A stretch of DNA of 64,000 nt from Microscilla marina ATCC 23134 (GTDB lineage Bacteria > Bacteroidota > Bacteroidia > Cytophagales > Microscillaceae). The translations under genes were made by a program, and so were the position numbers. Shown piece by piece: positions 26,498 through 35,563 of this stretch. Location of the stretch: NCBI RefSeq assembly GCF_000169175.1, contig NZ_AAWS01000026.1, forward strand, positions 60,467-124,466, written 5' to 3'. Within the stretch, counting starts at the first letter, position 1. Each line of letters starts with the position of its first letter. The notes under the pieces are model-generated. The model saw only the letters and a program-made list of their open reading frames with translations, made no database searches and had not been told where the DNA came from.

Positions 26498-27337
26498 TTA
26501 TTTTTTGATCAAATGTGGGTATTTATTGGGGTTGCTTTGAATGTACTGGGGCATTGTATCATCTAAATCAATAAATTTAAACGAGGTGTTGGTGTCAAAC
26601 AAATCTTTGCCTTTAGATATAATCTCTTCTACCCTTTTTTCATCTTTATAATAACTGGCGTTAAATTCGGCGTGGGCATAAGCTTCTAGTTTTTGAATGA
26701 TTTTTTGGGTGCCTCCCAAATAGCTAAAGTGCCAACCCCCATCCTCTATTACTGTAGTGTGGGCGTTTTCAAATTCACGCCACAAGCGAGCTTTCTTCAC
26801 TGTTTTCAACGCTTTGTAATGACACATCACTGTGCCTCGCCAGTAACCTAAGCCATTTTTGTTGGGCTGAGCTATTCGGGGTTTGTCACCTGTATCGTAA
26901 TAGGTACATAAGCCGTTGAGGTAATAAAAAAACAGCCTTTGCTCAAATACTTTAATACCTGATGTGTCTTTATAAGCGGCTACTTTTGCCGGATGAGGTA
27001 TTTCATCTATGTCAGATATAATGACCACATCGTTGGGTTGGCAATTGACCAAGCCTTGCTTGATTTGTTCTCGTTGGTAGTTTTCGTAGTCCCAAGTGGT
27101 AGGCACCCTGAATTTGGCAAAAAAACCAGGGTATTGATCCACCACAATGTGAATAATTTTATCTAAAAAAGGCGCAAAACGCGCTTTATTTTGCTCAAAA
27201 TGCAATGGTTTTTCTTTTTTCTGAAAAGTTCGTGTGGCTTCTACCAATACAAATTTATCTACAACATCATTCAACTCATTCAGCCTGATTTCCAACAAAT
27301 CTAGTTCATTGAAAAACACAAAACAATCATAAACCAT
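26498..27337 (-). CDS. GT17-like glycosyltransferase
   Basis: 279 residues. The start MVYDCFVFFNELDLLEIRLN and the later VLVEATRTF, RVPTTWDYENYQREQI and VVIISDIDEIPHP are hallmarks of the GT17 (N-acetylglucosaminyltransferase-like) family; D-I-D-E is the likely metal motif. Bacterial members usually sit in capsule or LPS clusters, as here. The acceptor sugar is not predictable. Confidence 0.8.
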   Translation of the reverse strand: MVYDCFVFFNELDLLEIRLNELNDVVDKFVLVEATRTFQKKEKPLHFEQNKARFAPFLDKIIHIVVDQYPGFFAKFRVPTTWDYENYQREQIKQGLVNCQPNDVVIISDIDEIPHPAKVAAYKDTSGIKVFEQRLFFYYLNGLCTYYDTGDKPRIAQPNKNGLGYWRGTVMCHYKALKTVKKARLWREFENAHTTVIEDGGWHFSYLGGTQKIIQKLEAYAHAEFNASYYKDEKRVEEIISKGKDLFDTNTSFKFIDLDDTMPQYIQSNPNKYPHLIKK

Positions 27338-27482
27338 AAGCTTATTATCCTCATTTTTTCTATAAAACTAAGTATATGGCACAAAGATATTATAAACTAT
27401 AAAAAAGTAGTAGTTTTGGCATCTCAAAATAATTCAAACAGACCTGAAGGTCATCTGTTTGCTCAACATTTGGTTTTAGATT

Positions 27483-28244
27483 ATGAAGAAGTATGTCAAT
27501 TTGATTAGGTTTACTAAAAACTGGCCTAATTATTTTTATGCTAAATACTTAGACAAAAAACAGGAGCCTATTCATTTTGTGGGAAAAAACAATGTACAGC
27601 TGGAAGTGCCCCGCGAAATTATTGCCATTTTTAAGGAAATATATATGGAAGATTTGTACCGCTTATCTTTCTTGAAAGAACACCTACCCAAAGACCCTAA
27701 AATTGTAGATATTGGGGCAAACGTGGGCTTTTTTGCTACTTTTATGGCAGATCATTTTCCCCAGTCAAGCATCTATGCTTTTGAGCCTTTACTTACCAAT
27801 TTTACCCAACTTAAGCAAAACTGTGCGCTGAACCCAGACCGACAAATGGTGGCTAAAAACCAAGCCGTTTCGGGCAAACCAGGGTCTATCACTTTGTACT
27901 ACAACCCCGACAAAACACTTACGCCCTTAGCGTCTACCTCAGCATCTTTTGATAACAAAAATGTGCAAAAAACAGAAGTAGAGGCAGTGACAGTAGAACA
28001 AATCATGGATGAGTACAACTTAGACAAGATTGATTTACTTAAACTGGATTGCGAAGGAGCAGAGTACGATATTTTGTATAACATGCCCACCCATTTATTT
28101 GACAAAATAGGAATGATGACAATGGAGGTGCACAATGGTGATGTACCTCGTGAAAACTTAAATGATTTGAAAAAGTTTTTAACCGAGTTGGGCTACCAAA
28201 TTCGCACCAGAGGCGATGATTTTGTGTGGGCTTGGCGTGCATAA
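27483..28244 (+). CDS. FkbM family SAM-dependent methyltransferase
   Basis: 253 residues. The SAM-binding motif VDIGANVGFFATFMADHF (about 77-94) and YAFEPLLTNF are typical of FkbM enzymes, and the second family signature is LLKLDCEGAEYDIL (about 180-193). FkbM methyltransferases modify sugar hydroxyls in surface glycans or polyketides; the glycosyltransferase neighbours suggest the former. Divergent from the GT17-like gene and convergent with the next operon. Confidence 0.85.
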   Translation: MKKYVNLIRFTKNWPNYFYAKYLDKKQEPIHFVGKNNVQLEVPREIIAIFKEIYMEDLYRLSFLKEHLPKDPKIVDIGANVGFFATFMADHFPQSSIYAFEPLLTNFTQLKQNCALNPDRQMVAKNQAVSGKPGSITLYYNPDKTLTPLASTSASFDNKNVQKTEVEAVTVEQIMDEYNLDKIDLLKLDCEGAEYDILYNMPTHLFDKIGMMTMEVHNGDVPRENLNDLKKFLTELGYQIRTRGDDFVWAWRA

Positions 28245-28261
28245 GTAGCAAGCAGTTAGCC

Positions 28262-28293
28262 ACAAGCGACAAGTGTCTGTGCTTGTCGCTTGT
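28262..28293. terminator. Hairpin between convergent genes
   Basis: Perfect 12-bp stem ACAAGCGACAAG/CTTGTCGCTTGT with an 8-base loop, between the stops of the FkbM gene and the GT4 gene. No long T run, so termination is likely but not certain. Confidence 0.45.
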
Positions 28294-28299
28294 AATTCA

Positions 28300-29376
28300 T
28301 CAAATATTAGCCACTTGCTGATATACATCCAGTGTTTGGGCTGCACAGCGTTGCCAGGTAAAGTCATTGTAACGGGCTTGCCCCTGATCAATCAGCGACT
28401 GGCGCAAGGTTTCATCATCAATCAAATGGGTCATTGCTTCGGCAATGGCTTCAGGTTGGTAAGGGTTGGTATGCAGGGCGGCGTCACCGCTTACTTCCAA
28501 TGTAGCTCCCAAGTTGCTGGTAATCACCGGACACCGCTTTTGCATGGCCTCTAGTATAGGAATACCAAACCCCTCGTATGCCGACGGAAACACAAAACTA
28601 AATGCGTGTTTGTACAACGAGGCAAGAGTAAGGTTGTCTACAAACCCTAAATACAAAATTTGAGCACTTGCCGGGCTGTTTTGCATATAATCAATCAGTT
28701 CATGGGCAAATTCCTGATTGCCTCCTTTGCCTCCCACAATCACCAACCTAAAGTCAGGGTATTGTTCGTGTATTTGTTCAAAAGCCTGTACCAATTGCCA
28801 CACATTTTTGCGTTTTTCGAGGCTACCCACTGACAAAAAATAAGGAAAGTCATAAATTGCTCCCTTATCGTCGGTATTCAGATGATCTACCCCATGATAA
28901 ATGCTGGTAACCCTGCCTTCAAATCTGGGGTAATACTTTAGAAACTCTTCTTTGGCAAACTCCGACACAGTAATTACATGATCGGGTTGGCCTTCGTACA
29001 CCATTTTGTCAAACCTTGCCTTGCCCCAAGCCGCAAATTCAGGCGTCACAATACCCTCTTGAAACACAATCATGTCGTGTACTGTTACCACCTTTTTTAT
29101 TTTTTTGAGGGCAGGTATTGTAAAATCGGGACCGTGAAAAACATCACATTTTTTGAGCCAGGTAAACTGTTTTAGCGGCAAGTAAGGCTCAAGGGCTATG
29201 CCTGGAATATGTTGACGCATAAAATGGGTTTTTCTAAACCGTGAAGCCTTGTATGCTCCTGTCAAGCAGAGTTGCTCTTGTTTGAGCAATTGCTTTGATA
29301 AGTTTTTGATATACACCCCTATACCAGTAATCTCGGCATAGTCTATTGTAGACAAATCTAGTTTTACGTTCAGCAC
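28300..29376 (-). CDS. GT4 family glycosyltransferase
   Basis: 358 residues from a GTG; no nearby ATG exists. TGIGVYIKNLSKQLL opens the fold as in mannosyl/rhamnosyltransferases of GT4; FLSVGSLEKRKNVWQLVQAF starts the C-terminal domain, and PSAYEGFGIPILEAMQKRCPV carries the E-x7-E motif. Last gene of a minus-strand operon (GT2, GT9, GT9, GT4) with short gaps. Retaining transfer of a sugar in LPS or glycan synthesis is inferred. Confidence 0.85.
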   Translation of the reverse strand: MLNVKLDLSTIDYAEITGIGVYIKNLSKQLLKQEQLCLTGAYKASRFRKTHFMRQHIPGIALEPYLPLKQFTWLKKCDVFHGPDFTIPALKKIKKVVTVHDMIVFQEGIVTPEFAAWGKARFDKMVYEGQPDHVITVSEFAKEEFLKYYPRFEGRVTSIYHGVDHLNTDDKGAIYDFPYFLSVGSLEKRKNVWQLVQAFEQIHEQYPDFRLVIVGGKGGNQEFAHELIDYMQNSPASAQILYLGFVDNLTLASLYKHAFSFVFPSAYEGFGIPILEAMQKRCPVITSNLGATLEVSGDAALHTNPYQPEAIAEAMTHLIDDETLRQSLIDQGQARYNDFTWQRCAAQTLDVYQQVANI

Positions 29377-29403
29377 AACAGTATCTTTAAAAAAAGGAAG
29401 TAA

Positions 29404-30420
29404 TTAATGGTTTAGAAAGCCTTCAATAGTTTGTTTTACCTGATCGACACTAATAGCCCTGACACAAGCACAAACATTGCTTTTGCGACAATCATTACAT
29501 TTTTTATCCAGCCCAAGGTAATGTGCCTGCTTGCCTACCGGTTGCCATCTGCCAGGGTGCATAGGGCGTATGGGAGGGTAAATGCCCAAGGTATGAATAC
29601 CCATGGCAGAGGCTATATGCAAAGGACCAGTACTACCTGCCAAAAAGCCATTGGCCTTGCTGGTCAGTGCTACCAGTTCAGGCAGGCTCAACTTACCAGT
29701 AAGGTCGTGTACATGAGGAAAATTAAAAATATCGGGCGCTTGTTGTTTGATAAGGTCACCTTCAGCTTTGATACCTGTAATCAATACCTGAAACTTGTTG
29801 GCAGGCAATGCCTCGACCAATTGTGTATAATTAGCGAGCCCCCATTCTTTGGCGCTACCCTTCGACTTAGGGTGAATGATCAGGTTAAATCTATCAGGCG
29901 AAAGCCATCGAATAAAATCATTGTCAGGTGTTGCCTTTGGGTCAGGTTCCAGCCCATACCATTGCTTTATTTGTTCCAGAGTCGGGTTAGTAAGCAGTCC
30001 TAGCGGAGCAAACAGCTTAAAATTGAGTTGTGCTTCGTGCAGCTCAGATTGCTTGCGGGTAAAGTTTACTTTTTGGTTGCAATAAAGCCAATGATACCAT
30101 CGATGACTTGTGCCAACCCTTAGAGGTATACGGGCTTGTTTGGCGGCTTTGGCTACTTCTTTGTCGGGAGCGGCAAACACAATGGCCTGTGCCTGTAAGT
30201 TTGCCAGAATGGTAGAATCTTGTGCCACGCTTTCTTTGTCAATGAACTGGTCGACAAACTTACTGGATTCGATGACTGCACGGGTATAAGATTTACCCAA
30301 AAAATACACTTTAGTAGTAGGAGCAATTGATTTGATATATCCTGTCATAGGGAGCGTAAGCATTACGTCTCCCAGGTTATCGGTACGGCTAATGATAATA
30401 CTTTCGGGCAGCTTTTTCAA
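29404..30420 (-). CDS. GT9 family (heptosyltransferase-like) glycosyltransferase
   Basis: 338 residues from a TTG, the only usable start in frame. SRTDNLGDVMLTLPMTGYIK matches the GT9 N-terminus (R-x-D-x-x-G-D), NLIIHPKSKGSAKEW the middle, and GFLAGSTGPLHIASAMG the nucleotide-sugar site. A Cys cluster near the C-terminus (CNDCRKSNVCAC) resembles the cysteine pattern of many GT9 proteins. Likely adds heptose or a similar sugar to the lipid A core. Confidence 0.82.
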   Translation of the reverse strand: MKKLPESIIISRTDNLGDVMLTLPMTGYIKSIAPTTKVYFLGKSYTRAVIESSKFVDQFIDKESVAQDSTILANLQAQAIVFAAPDKEVAKAAKQARIPLRVGTSHRWYHWLYCNQKVNFTRKQSELHEAQLNFKLFAPLGLLTNPTLEQIKQWYGLEPDPKATPDNDFIRWLSPDRFNLIIHPKSKGSAKEWGLANYTQLVEALPANKFQVLITGIKAEGDLIKQQAPDIFNFPHVHDLTGKLSLPELVALTSKANGFLAGSTGPLHIASAMGIHTLGIYPPIRPMHPGRWQPVGKQAHYLGLDKKCNDCRKSNVCACVRAISVDQVKQTIEGFLNH

Positions 30421-30462
30421 TGATGAACAAATTATACTGATACCATTCTTTTGCTTGTTCCC

Positions 30463-31482
30463 TTATTTAGGGTCAGAGGTATACACCTCAGGCAATTCAA
30501 AGTTAAATTTAATGTCTTGCATACATTTAAAGTGTCCCTTGGGGCAATGGCTTTTGCCAGATTTTGAGCAAGGGCGGCAATTGAGATCATTGTTTTCTAA
30601 AATAACATGAGGGGTGTCATACGGGTAAAACCCCAAGGTAGAGGTTCCACCATAAACGGCATAAATTTGTTTTTGAAAAGCGGCTGCGATATGGGTAAGC
30701 CCAGTGTCTTGCCCAAAAACAAGTTCAGCTTGTTTTACTATAGAAGCCGACTGACTAATGCTTAGTTGATTACAGGCATTAAATATAGCCAGGTTACCAG
30801 CAGGTTTATTGGCAAAATGAGCAACTATTTTATCTCCGGTTATTTGATCTTCTTTGCCTCCAATAAGTACCAAAGGGCGGTTAATTTTTTCGCATAATTC
30901 CAGCATGCGGTTTAAGGGTAATATTTTGGTAAACTGGCTGGCGCCAATCACAAAAGCCACATATCCTTTGTGGTGGGTGGCAGGCAAAAATTGTTGAATA
31001 TCAACTTCTTGCTCTTTAGGTATAAAAAAATCTAATCCTTTGCCGTCATACTGTACACCCAATGGTTGAATGGTTTGCAAATAACGATCTGCCACATGCA
31101 AGTTGGGCATTGTTTTTACCTTAAATTTTACAAATAACCAACGGCGTAAGGTGAATTTATGATAACTATAGGTTTTACGTCGAAGTTGCAGACGCATTAA
31201 ACGTGTGCGCACATTTTTGTGTAAGTCGATGATGATATCAAACTTTTCTTTTTTGAGGTCAGACACCAGCTCACTGAGGCTATCTTTTAAAAAATGTAGT
31301 TGGTCTATATAGGGGTTAGCTATCACCATTTCTCTATACACATACTTGGTACAGAAGTGTATTTCAGCATTAGGAAGTTGTTGTTTGAGTACACGCACCA
31401 CAGGTGATGTCCACACAATATCACCAATTGCTGAAAACCTGATGATTAATATTTTTTGTTTCTTATTTTTTGTAATACTCAT
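30463..31482 (-). CDS. GT9 family (heptosyltransferase-like) glycosyltransferase
   Basis: 339 residues from the ATG at 31482; a TTG at 31524 would add 14 residues without family similarity. KILIIRFSAIGDIVWTSPVV is the canonical GT9 start, ADRYLQTIQPLG the middle, and LVFGQDTGLTHIAAAFQK the donor-binding motif. The C-terminal CRPCSKSGKSHCPKGHFKC repeats the GT9 cysteine pattern. Second gene of the minus-strand glycan operon, paralogous to the next gene. Confidence 0.85.
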   Translation of the reverse strand: MSITKNKKQKILIIRFSAIGDIVWTSPVVRVLKQQLPNAEIHFCTKYVYREMVIANPYIDQLHFLKDSLSELVSDLKKEKFDIIIDLHKNVRTRLMRLQLRRKTYSYHKFTLRRWLFVKFKVKTMPNLHVADRYLQTIQPLGVQYDGKGLDFFIPKEQEVDIQQFLPATHHKGYVAFVIGASQFTKILPLNRMLELCEKINRPLVLIGGKEDQITGDKIVAHFANKPAGNLAIFNACNQLSISQSASIVKQAELVFGQDTGLTHIAAAFQKQIYAVYGGTSTLGFYPYDTPHVILENNDLNCRPCSKSGKSHCPKGHFKCMQDIKFNFELPEVYTSDPK

Positions 31483-31530
31483 ATTTGAATAGGCGTCCGT
31501 TTCCTCAATATTAATTCTTTTCAAAAAAGC

Positions 31531-32295
31531 TTATTTATTTTTTTGCTGTTGTTGATATTCCCTCAGTTTTACATATTTCAGAAAAGTAGTTTGGGCATCC
31601 ATGATACCAATAACAAAACCATAATAACCACTCAAAAAGCCACGCTTTAATAGATAAGCTTTTAAAAAAGCAACCAAAGGTTTGGTCACAATCAAAAATA
31701 CATTGGAACGCTTGCCTTTGTCGTAATAACTTTTGGCAGAAATAGATGAGAATTTATTCATTTGACTTATGTGCCCCTCTACCGAATAGTAACTGTAGTG
31801 GAGTAGGTTGCCCTTAAGGTGAACTATTTTGGCACCTTCTTCCATCATAAACTCGTCGTGTGGATTCAAACCTCCCCAAGCTCCTTTGTGGCTTTTCCAT
31901 AAACGCAACTTAGTATCAGGGTACCATCCTCCGTACCACATCCATTTGCCACAATAATTGGTTACCCGATTCATCTTATAACCATCCGCCGTCCAGTTTT
32001 CTTTCACAGCCAAAATAGATTGGCGTAATTCATCGTCCAGCGCCTCGTCTGCATCCAGCGACAACACACAGGGGTGAGTAGCTTGGGTAATGGCATAGTT
32101 TTTTTGTTCTATGTGCCCTTCAAATTTGTGTTGTACAAACTTTACTCCTCGCTTAAGACATATAGCTTCTGTACCATCAGTAGAAAAAGAATCTACAATC
32201 ACAATTTCATCTGCTACACCTTGCAATGAGTCAATGCAGCGTCCAATGTTTTGTTCTTCATTATAAGTAATAATAACTGCGCTTATTTGAGGCAT
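31531..32295 (-). CDS. GT2 family glycosyltransferase (LPS-core type)
   Basis: 254 residues. ISAVIITYNEEQNIGRCIDS starts the GT-A domain; EIVIVDSFSTDGT and LSLDADEALDDEL supply the nucleotide and metal motifs. The layout matches WaaE/KdtX-like beta-glucosyltransferases that act on the LPS core. It is the first gene of the four-gene minus-strand operon, divergent from the sigma factor gene. Confidence 0.85.
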   Translation of the reverse strand: MPQISAVIITYNEEQNIGRCIDSLQGVADEIVIVDSFSTDGTEAICLKRGVKFVQHKFEGHIEQKNYAITQATHPCVLSLDADEALDDELRQSILAVKENWTADGYKMNRVTNYCGKWMWYGGWYPDTKLRLWKSHKGAWGGLNPHDEFMMEEGAKIVHLKGNLLHYSYYSVEGHISQMNKFSSISAKSYYDKGKRSNVFLIVTKPLVAFLKAYLLKRGFLSGYYGFVIGIMDAQTTFLKYVKLREYQQQQKNK

Positions 32296-32426
32296 AAAAG
32301 ATTTATCTCAGACATTGGGAAATTTACAAACAGCCACAAAGTTAAACATTATTCATAAGAATTTACCCTATTCATTCACTGCTTGTTGTAGCACCCGTGA
32401 CAGATGGCAAAACATCGCCTTGTTTA

Positions 32427-32458
32427 TTGCATAAATCAAGAATAAAGCATTAGTTTTG
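32427..32458 (+). promoter_or_regulatory. Candidate promoter of the sigma factor gene
   Basis: TAGTTTTG at 32451-32458 matches TAnnTTTG, with TTG at 32427-32429, 21 bases upstream. The ATG follows 37 bases later. Confidence 0.45.
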
Positions 32459-32495
32459 TTTGATAGTTTACAGGAAGATAACCCCAGGTTTGGCA

Positions 32496-33098
32496 ATGGA
32501 AACAACACCTCAAAAATATTCGGAACAAGAAAAAGAAAATATATTTAATCTGGAGTTTATGCCTCATATTGATGCGGCGTACAACTACGCTTTTCATTTA
32601 ACCTTAAATGAAGACAACGCCAAAGATCTTGTGCAAGATACCTATTTGCGTGCATTTCGTTTTATAGAATCTTTTCAGAAAGGAACTAATGCCAAAGCGT
32701 GGTTGTTCAGAATATTGAAAAATAACTTTATTAATAACTTCCGTAAAAAAGTAAAAGAACCTGCCAAAGTTGATTATCAGGAAGTTGAAAGTATCTACAA
32801 CTCTGAAGATACCGAGCTCAATGTTACTGCAGATCTGCGGGTAGAAGTGCTCCAGAGTATGATAGGCGACGAAATAGCCAACGCGCTCAATGCGCTGGCA
32901 GTAGACTTTCGTACAGTAATTATTCTCTGCGATATAGAAGGATTTACTTATGAAGAAATGTCTAAAATACTGGATATTCCTATAGGTACGGTACGCTCCA
33001 GACTACACCGGGCTCGAAATCTTTTAAAAGAAAAATTAAAAGATTATGCCGAAAAAATGGGTTATGAGGACAAGCGCAAGTCAAAAAATAATGCTTAG
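32496..33098 (+). CDS. ECF-type RNA polymerase sigma factor
   Basis: 200 residues from the ATG at 32496; the upstream TTG overlaps the predicted promoter. Region 2 is visible as DLVQDTYLRAFRFIESFQKGTNAKAWLF and region 4 as DIEGFTYEEMSKILDIPIGTVRSRLHRARNLL, the helix-turn-helix that reads the -35 box. A longer linker than usual separates the regions. The next gene encodes a small cysteine-rich protein that is probably its anti-sigma factor. The target regulon is unknown. Confidence 0.9.
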   Translation: METTPQKYSEQEKENIFNLEFMPHIDAAYNYAFHLTLNEDNAKDLVQDTYLRAFRFIESFQKGTNAKAWLFRILKNNFINNFRKKVKEPAKVDYQEVESIYNSEDTELNVTADLRVEVLQSMIGDEIANALNALAVDFRTVIILCDIEGFTYEEMSKILDIPIGTVRSRLHRARNLLKEKLKDYAEKMGYEDKRKSKNNA

Positions 33099-33220
33099 TA
33101 TGCCTTTAGCTTATAACTAACTGCACCAATATGTATGGGTAATTAAGGACTTATCGTGACTTATAACTTCTAAAAGCACCTTTTTAATTAAAAATTTAAA
33201 CCTTTATTTCTGTTATTGAT

Positions 33221-33517
33221 ATGTGGTCATCAATAAAAAAACTATTTACGTTCGGAGGAAGCAAGTCCGACTGTGGGTCAAAATGTAAAGATCCTCAAAT
33301 ATGCCTGGATAAACTACAGTTAGTGGTAGACAACGAAACTGATCCTGAAAAAGCAGCCCAGATTCTGGAGCAAATAAAAGACTGTAAAATGTGTACTGAT
33401 TGCTACGAGCAAAACAGTTGCCTGAAAGATTTATTGCATAATAAAATAGAGCGCAAAGCAGTCCCACAAGATTTGATTGATTGTATCAAGTCGAAACTTA
33501 AAGAAGAAGGCAGTTAA
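33221..33517 (+). CDS. Small zinc-finger anti-sigma-like protein
   Basis: 98 residues with seven cysteines, including KCKDPQICLDKLQLVVDNE, CKMCTDCYEQNSCLKDLL and a C-terminal VPQDLIDCIKSKL. The C-x2-C pair followed by an amphipathic helix, and the position 122 bases after the sigma gene, resemble Bacteroidota zinc-binding anti-sigma (ZAS/zf-HC2-like) proteins. The usual His of the H-x3-C-x2-C motif is not obvious, so metal binding is inferred. It would hold the sigma factor inactive. Confidence 0.6.
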   Translation: MWSSIKKLFTFGGSKSDCGSKCKDPQICLDKLQLVVDNETDPEKAAQILEQIKDCKMCTDCYEQNSCLKDLLHNKIERKAVPQDLIDCIKSKLKEEGS

Positions 33518-33571
33518 AACATCATTCTCTGTTTTGTTTTGTATTTTGTAGTTTAGTGCGCATTTTTGTGC

Positions 33572-34204
33572 ATGGAAAACAATTTTTCGGAACAAAAGCA
33601 CGCCACACCAACTCCTACCCAAGGAAAGGTGATTATATTTTCAGCACCGTCTGGCTCTGGAAAGACCACTATAGTACAACATTTATTAAAAAATCAAGCA
33701 CAATTCGGTTTTTCTGTATCTGCCTGCACCCGTAACAAACGCGTACATGAAACCCATGGAAAAGATTATTACTTTTTGACTGTGGAAGAGTTTAAACAAA
33801 AAATAGATGCACAGGAATTTGTAGAGTGGGAGGAGGTGTACAAAGACAATTTTTATGGCACACTCAAGGCAGAAGTAGAAAAAATTCGTAATACTGGAAA
33901 ACACGTATTGTTTGACGTAGATGTAAAAGGAGGCATTAACCTTAAAAGTTATTACCAAAACGATGCATTGTCTATTTTTGTGAAAGTACCCTCTTTAGAA
34001 GTCTTAGAAAAACGTTTGCGTGCCCGTAATACCGAAACTGAAGAAAGTTTACAGCGCCGATTGGCGAAAGTAAAAAAAGAACTACAAGATCAGGACAAGT
34101 TTGATATTATTGTAGTAAATGAAACCCTAAAAGACACTTTGGTAAATGTAGATGAGATTATTCAAGACTTTATAAGCCCCAAATCAATCAATCAAATTAC
34201 TTAG
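33572..34204 (+). CDS. gmk: Guanylate kinase
   Basis: 210 residues from the ATG at 33572 (an in-frame TTG lies two codons upstream). P-loop FSAPSGSGKTTI, GMP-binding motifs SACTRNKRVHETHGKDYYFL and EFVEWEEVYKDNFYGT, and the lid region RLRARNTETEESLQRRL are all present. It phosphorylates GMP to GDP in the cytoplasm. nadD follows after a palindromic element, and the element begins inside the stop codon of this gene. Confidence 0.95.
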   Translation: MENNFSEQKHATPTPTQGKVIIFSAPSGSGKTTIVQHLLKNQAQFGFSVSACTRNKRVHETHGKDYYFLTVEEFKQKIDAQEFVEWEEVYKDNFYGTLKAEVEKIRNTGKHVLFDVDVKGGINLKSYYQNDALSIFVKVPSLEVLEKRLRARNTETEESLQRRLAKVKKELQDQDKFDIIVVNETLKDTLVNVDEIIQDFISPKSINQIT

Positions 34205-34390
34205 GAACATGTTCAAAATAAGTGTCGAGATTGAGGGCATATATTCAAGACTGACTGAGGCACTTTTATAGCTACGGCGAAAACCGATGGCTGCAGCCCT
34301 GCTGCGCCGGGCTCTGCCAAAGGCTAAAAGTAACGAAAGTCAGTAAAGAGGATTTGTTCTAAATCGGACAGTTATTGCGATCACGTTCCT
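34203..34390. repeat. MITE-like intergenic imperfect palindrome, copy 3
   Basis: About 188 bp beginning within the gmk stop codon. The left arm AGGAACATGTTCAAAATAAG pairs with the complement of the right end (AGGAACGTGATCGCAATAAC), and inner arms (CTGACTGAGGCACTTTTA with AAAGTAACGAAAGTCAG) also pair, so the whole unit can fold as one hairpin. It shares short conserved blocks with copies 1 and 2. Confidence 0.65.
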
Positions 34391-34413
34391 TAAACTAACT
34401 AATTTCACAATCA

Positions 34414-34986
34414 ATGAAAATAGGTTTGTTTTTCGGTTCCTTCAACCCCATCCATATCGGACACTTGATTATAGCCAATACAATGGCAGAAAACACCCAC
34501 CTCGAAGAAGTGTGGTTTGTGGTTTCGCCGCAAAATCCTTTTAAGAAACAAAAGTCATTGTTGCACGAGTTTGACCGCCTAGATATGGTAGAAAAAGCCA
34601 TCCAGGATAATTATAAGCTCAAAACCTGCGATGTAGAGTTTCATTTGCCTCGTCCCAGTTACACCATCGATACGCTCACAGTGCTACAGGAAAAACACCC
34701 AGATCATGAGTTTGGTTTGATCATGGGGGGTGACAACCTGAGTCACTTTCATAAATGGAAAAACTACGAGCAAATTCTTGAGTACTTTAGATTATATGTA
34801 TACCCGCGCCCCGATTCGCGCCCCAGCGATTTAGACAAACACCCCAAGGTTAGTTTTGTAGAGTCACCTTTAATGAGTATCTCTGCCACTTTTATTCGCA
34901 AAAGTATCAAAGCACAAAAATCTATCAGATACCTGGTACCCGAATCGGTAGATTTGTACATCAAAGAAAAGAGGTTTTATCTATAG
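34414..34986 (+). CDS. nadD: Nicotinate-nucleotide adenylyltransferase
   Basis: 190 residues, the usual length. The nucleotidyltransferase motif GSFNPIHIGHLIIA (G-x-F-x-P-x-H-x-G-H) is at 8-21, GGDNLSHFHKW in the middle, and the ISATFIRKSI motif near residue 155. It forms NaAD from nicotinate mononucleotide and ATP in NAD synthesis. A 21-bp terminator follows. Confidence 0.95.
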   Translation: MKIGLFFGSFNPIHIGHLIIANTMAENTHLEEVWFVVSPQNPFKKQKSLLHEFDRLDMVEKAIQDNYKLKTCDVEFHLPRPSYTIDTLTVLQEKHPDHEFGLIMGGDNLSHFHKWKNYEQILEYFRLYVYPRPDSRPSDLDKHPKVSFVESPLMSISATFIRKSIKAQKSIRYLVPESVDLYIKEKRFYL

Positions 34987-35008
34987 CATTTCTTATGTTG
35001 CGGAATAT

Positions 35009-35054
35009 AAAAAAGCGTTGCCAATGATTTTATAATCATTGGCAACGCTTTTTT
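35009..35054. terminator. Bidirectional terminator between nadD and the SH3 pseudogene
   Basis: Perfect 21-bp stem with arms ending AAAAAAGCG and CGCTTTTTT and a TTAT loop. A run on the left and T run on the right allow termination in both directions. Confidence 0.9.
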
Positions 35055-35075
35055 TGTTTACCTGTGGGTGATTGA

Positions 35076-35563
35076 TTATTTATTTCTGCTAATATAGATT
35101 TTACGTCCACGGTCATTCAAATAATAAATGCCTTTGTTGTTTTTGCTAAACTTTCGCCCAATAAAAGGTTTCTGAGCATTTGCTTGGAGGTGTCTTACTG
35201 TAGGCTTGGCACCCGACCAGTAGATTTGTTGTTTGCTACCTCTACGCGATGGTTTGTACACATAGTTGCGGGTGTTTACTGCTATTCGGCTTTTAATCAG
35301 GTGACTTTTCAATACATACCCCTCGTATTCCCCTTCGCCTTTGAGTTTTACATTTACATACGCCCAAATACTGTTAGACGATTTTCAAGGCTTACCAAGT
35401 CTACCTTCATTACCTCACAACCAGCGTGCAACACTGCTTGAACATCGGAAGATACTGCGGGTTTTTCAAACAAATTGGAATTACTTACTTTAATGTAAGC
35501 CGTTTGAGCCATGGCAAAAGAAGTGATCAGTAAAGCCATGTAAGTAATGATAATTTTTTTCAT
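35076..35563 (-). pseudogene. Secreted bacterial SH3-domain protein, frameshifted
   Basis: Two frames on the minus strand make one protein. Frame 1 (35563-35354) has a signal peptide (IIITYMALLITSFAMAQ) and the first half of an SH3-like domain (KVSNSNLFEKPAVSSDVQAV, then HAGCEVMKVDL). Frame 2, ending at 35076, supplies the second half (WAYVNVKLKGEGEYEGYVLK) and a basic tail (FIGRKFSKNNKGIYYLNDRG). The break lies within about 30 bases (35366-35394), where both frames are open; the 488-base span is one base short of a whole number of codons, so a single lost base explains it. True mutation or sequencing error cannot be separated here. Confidence 0.7.
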
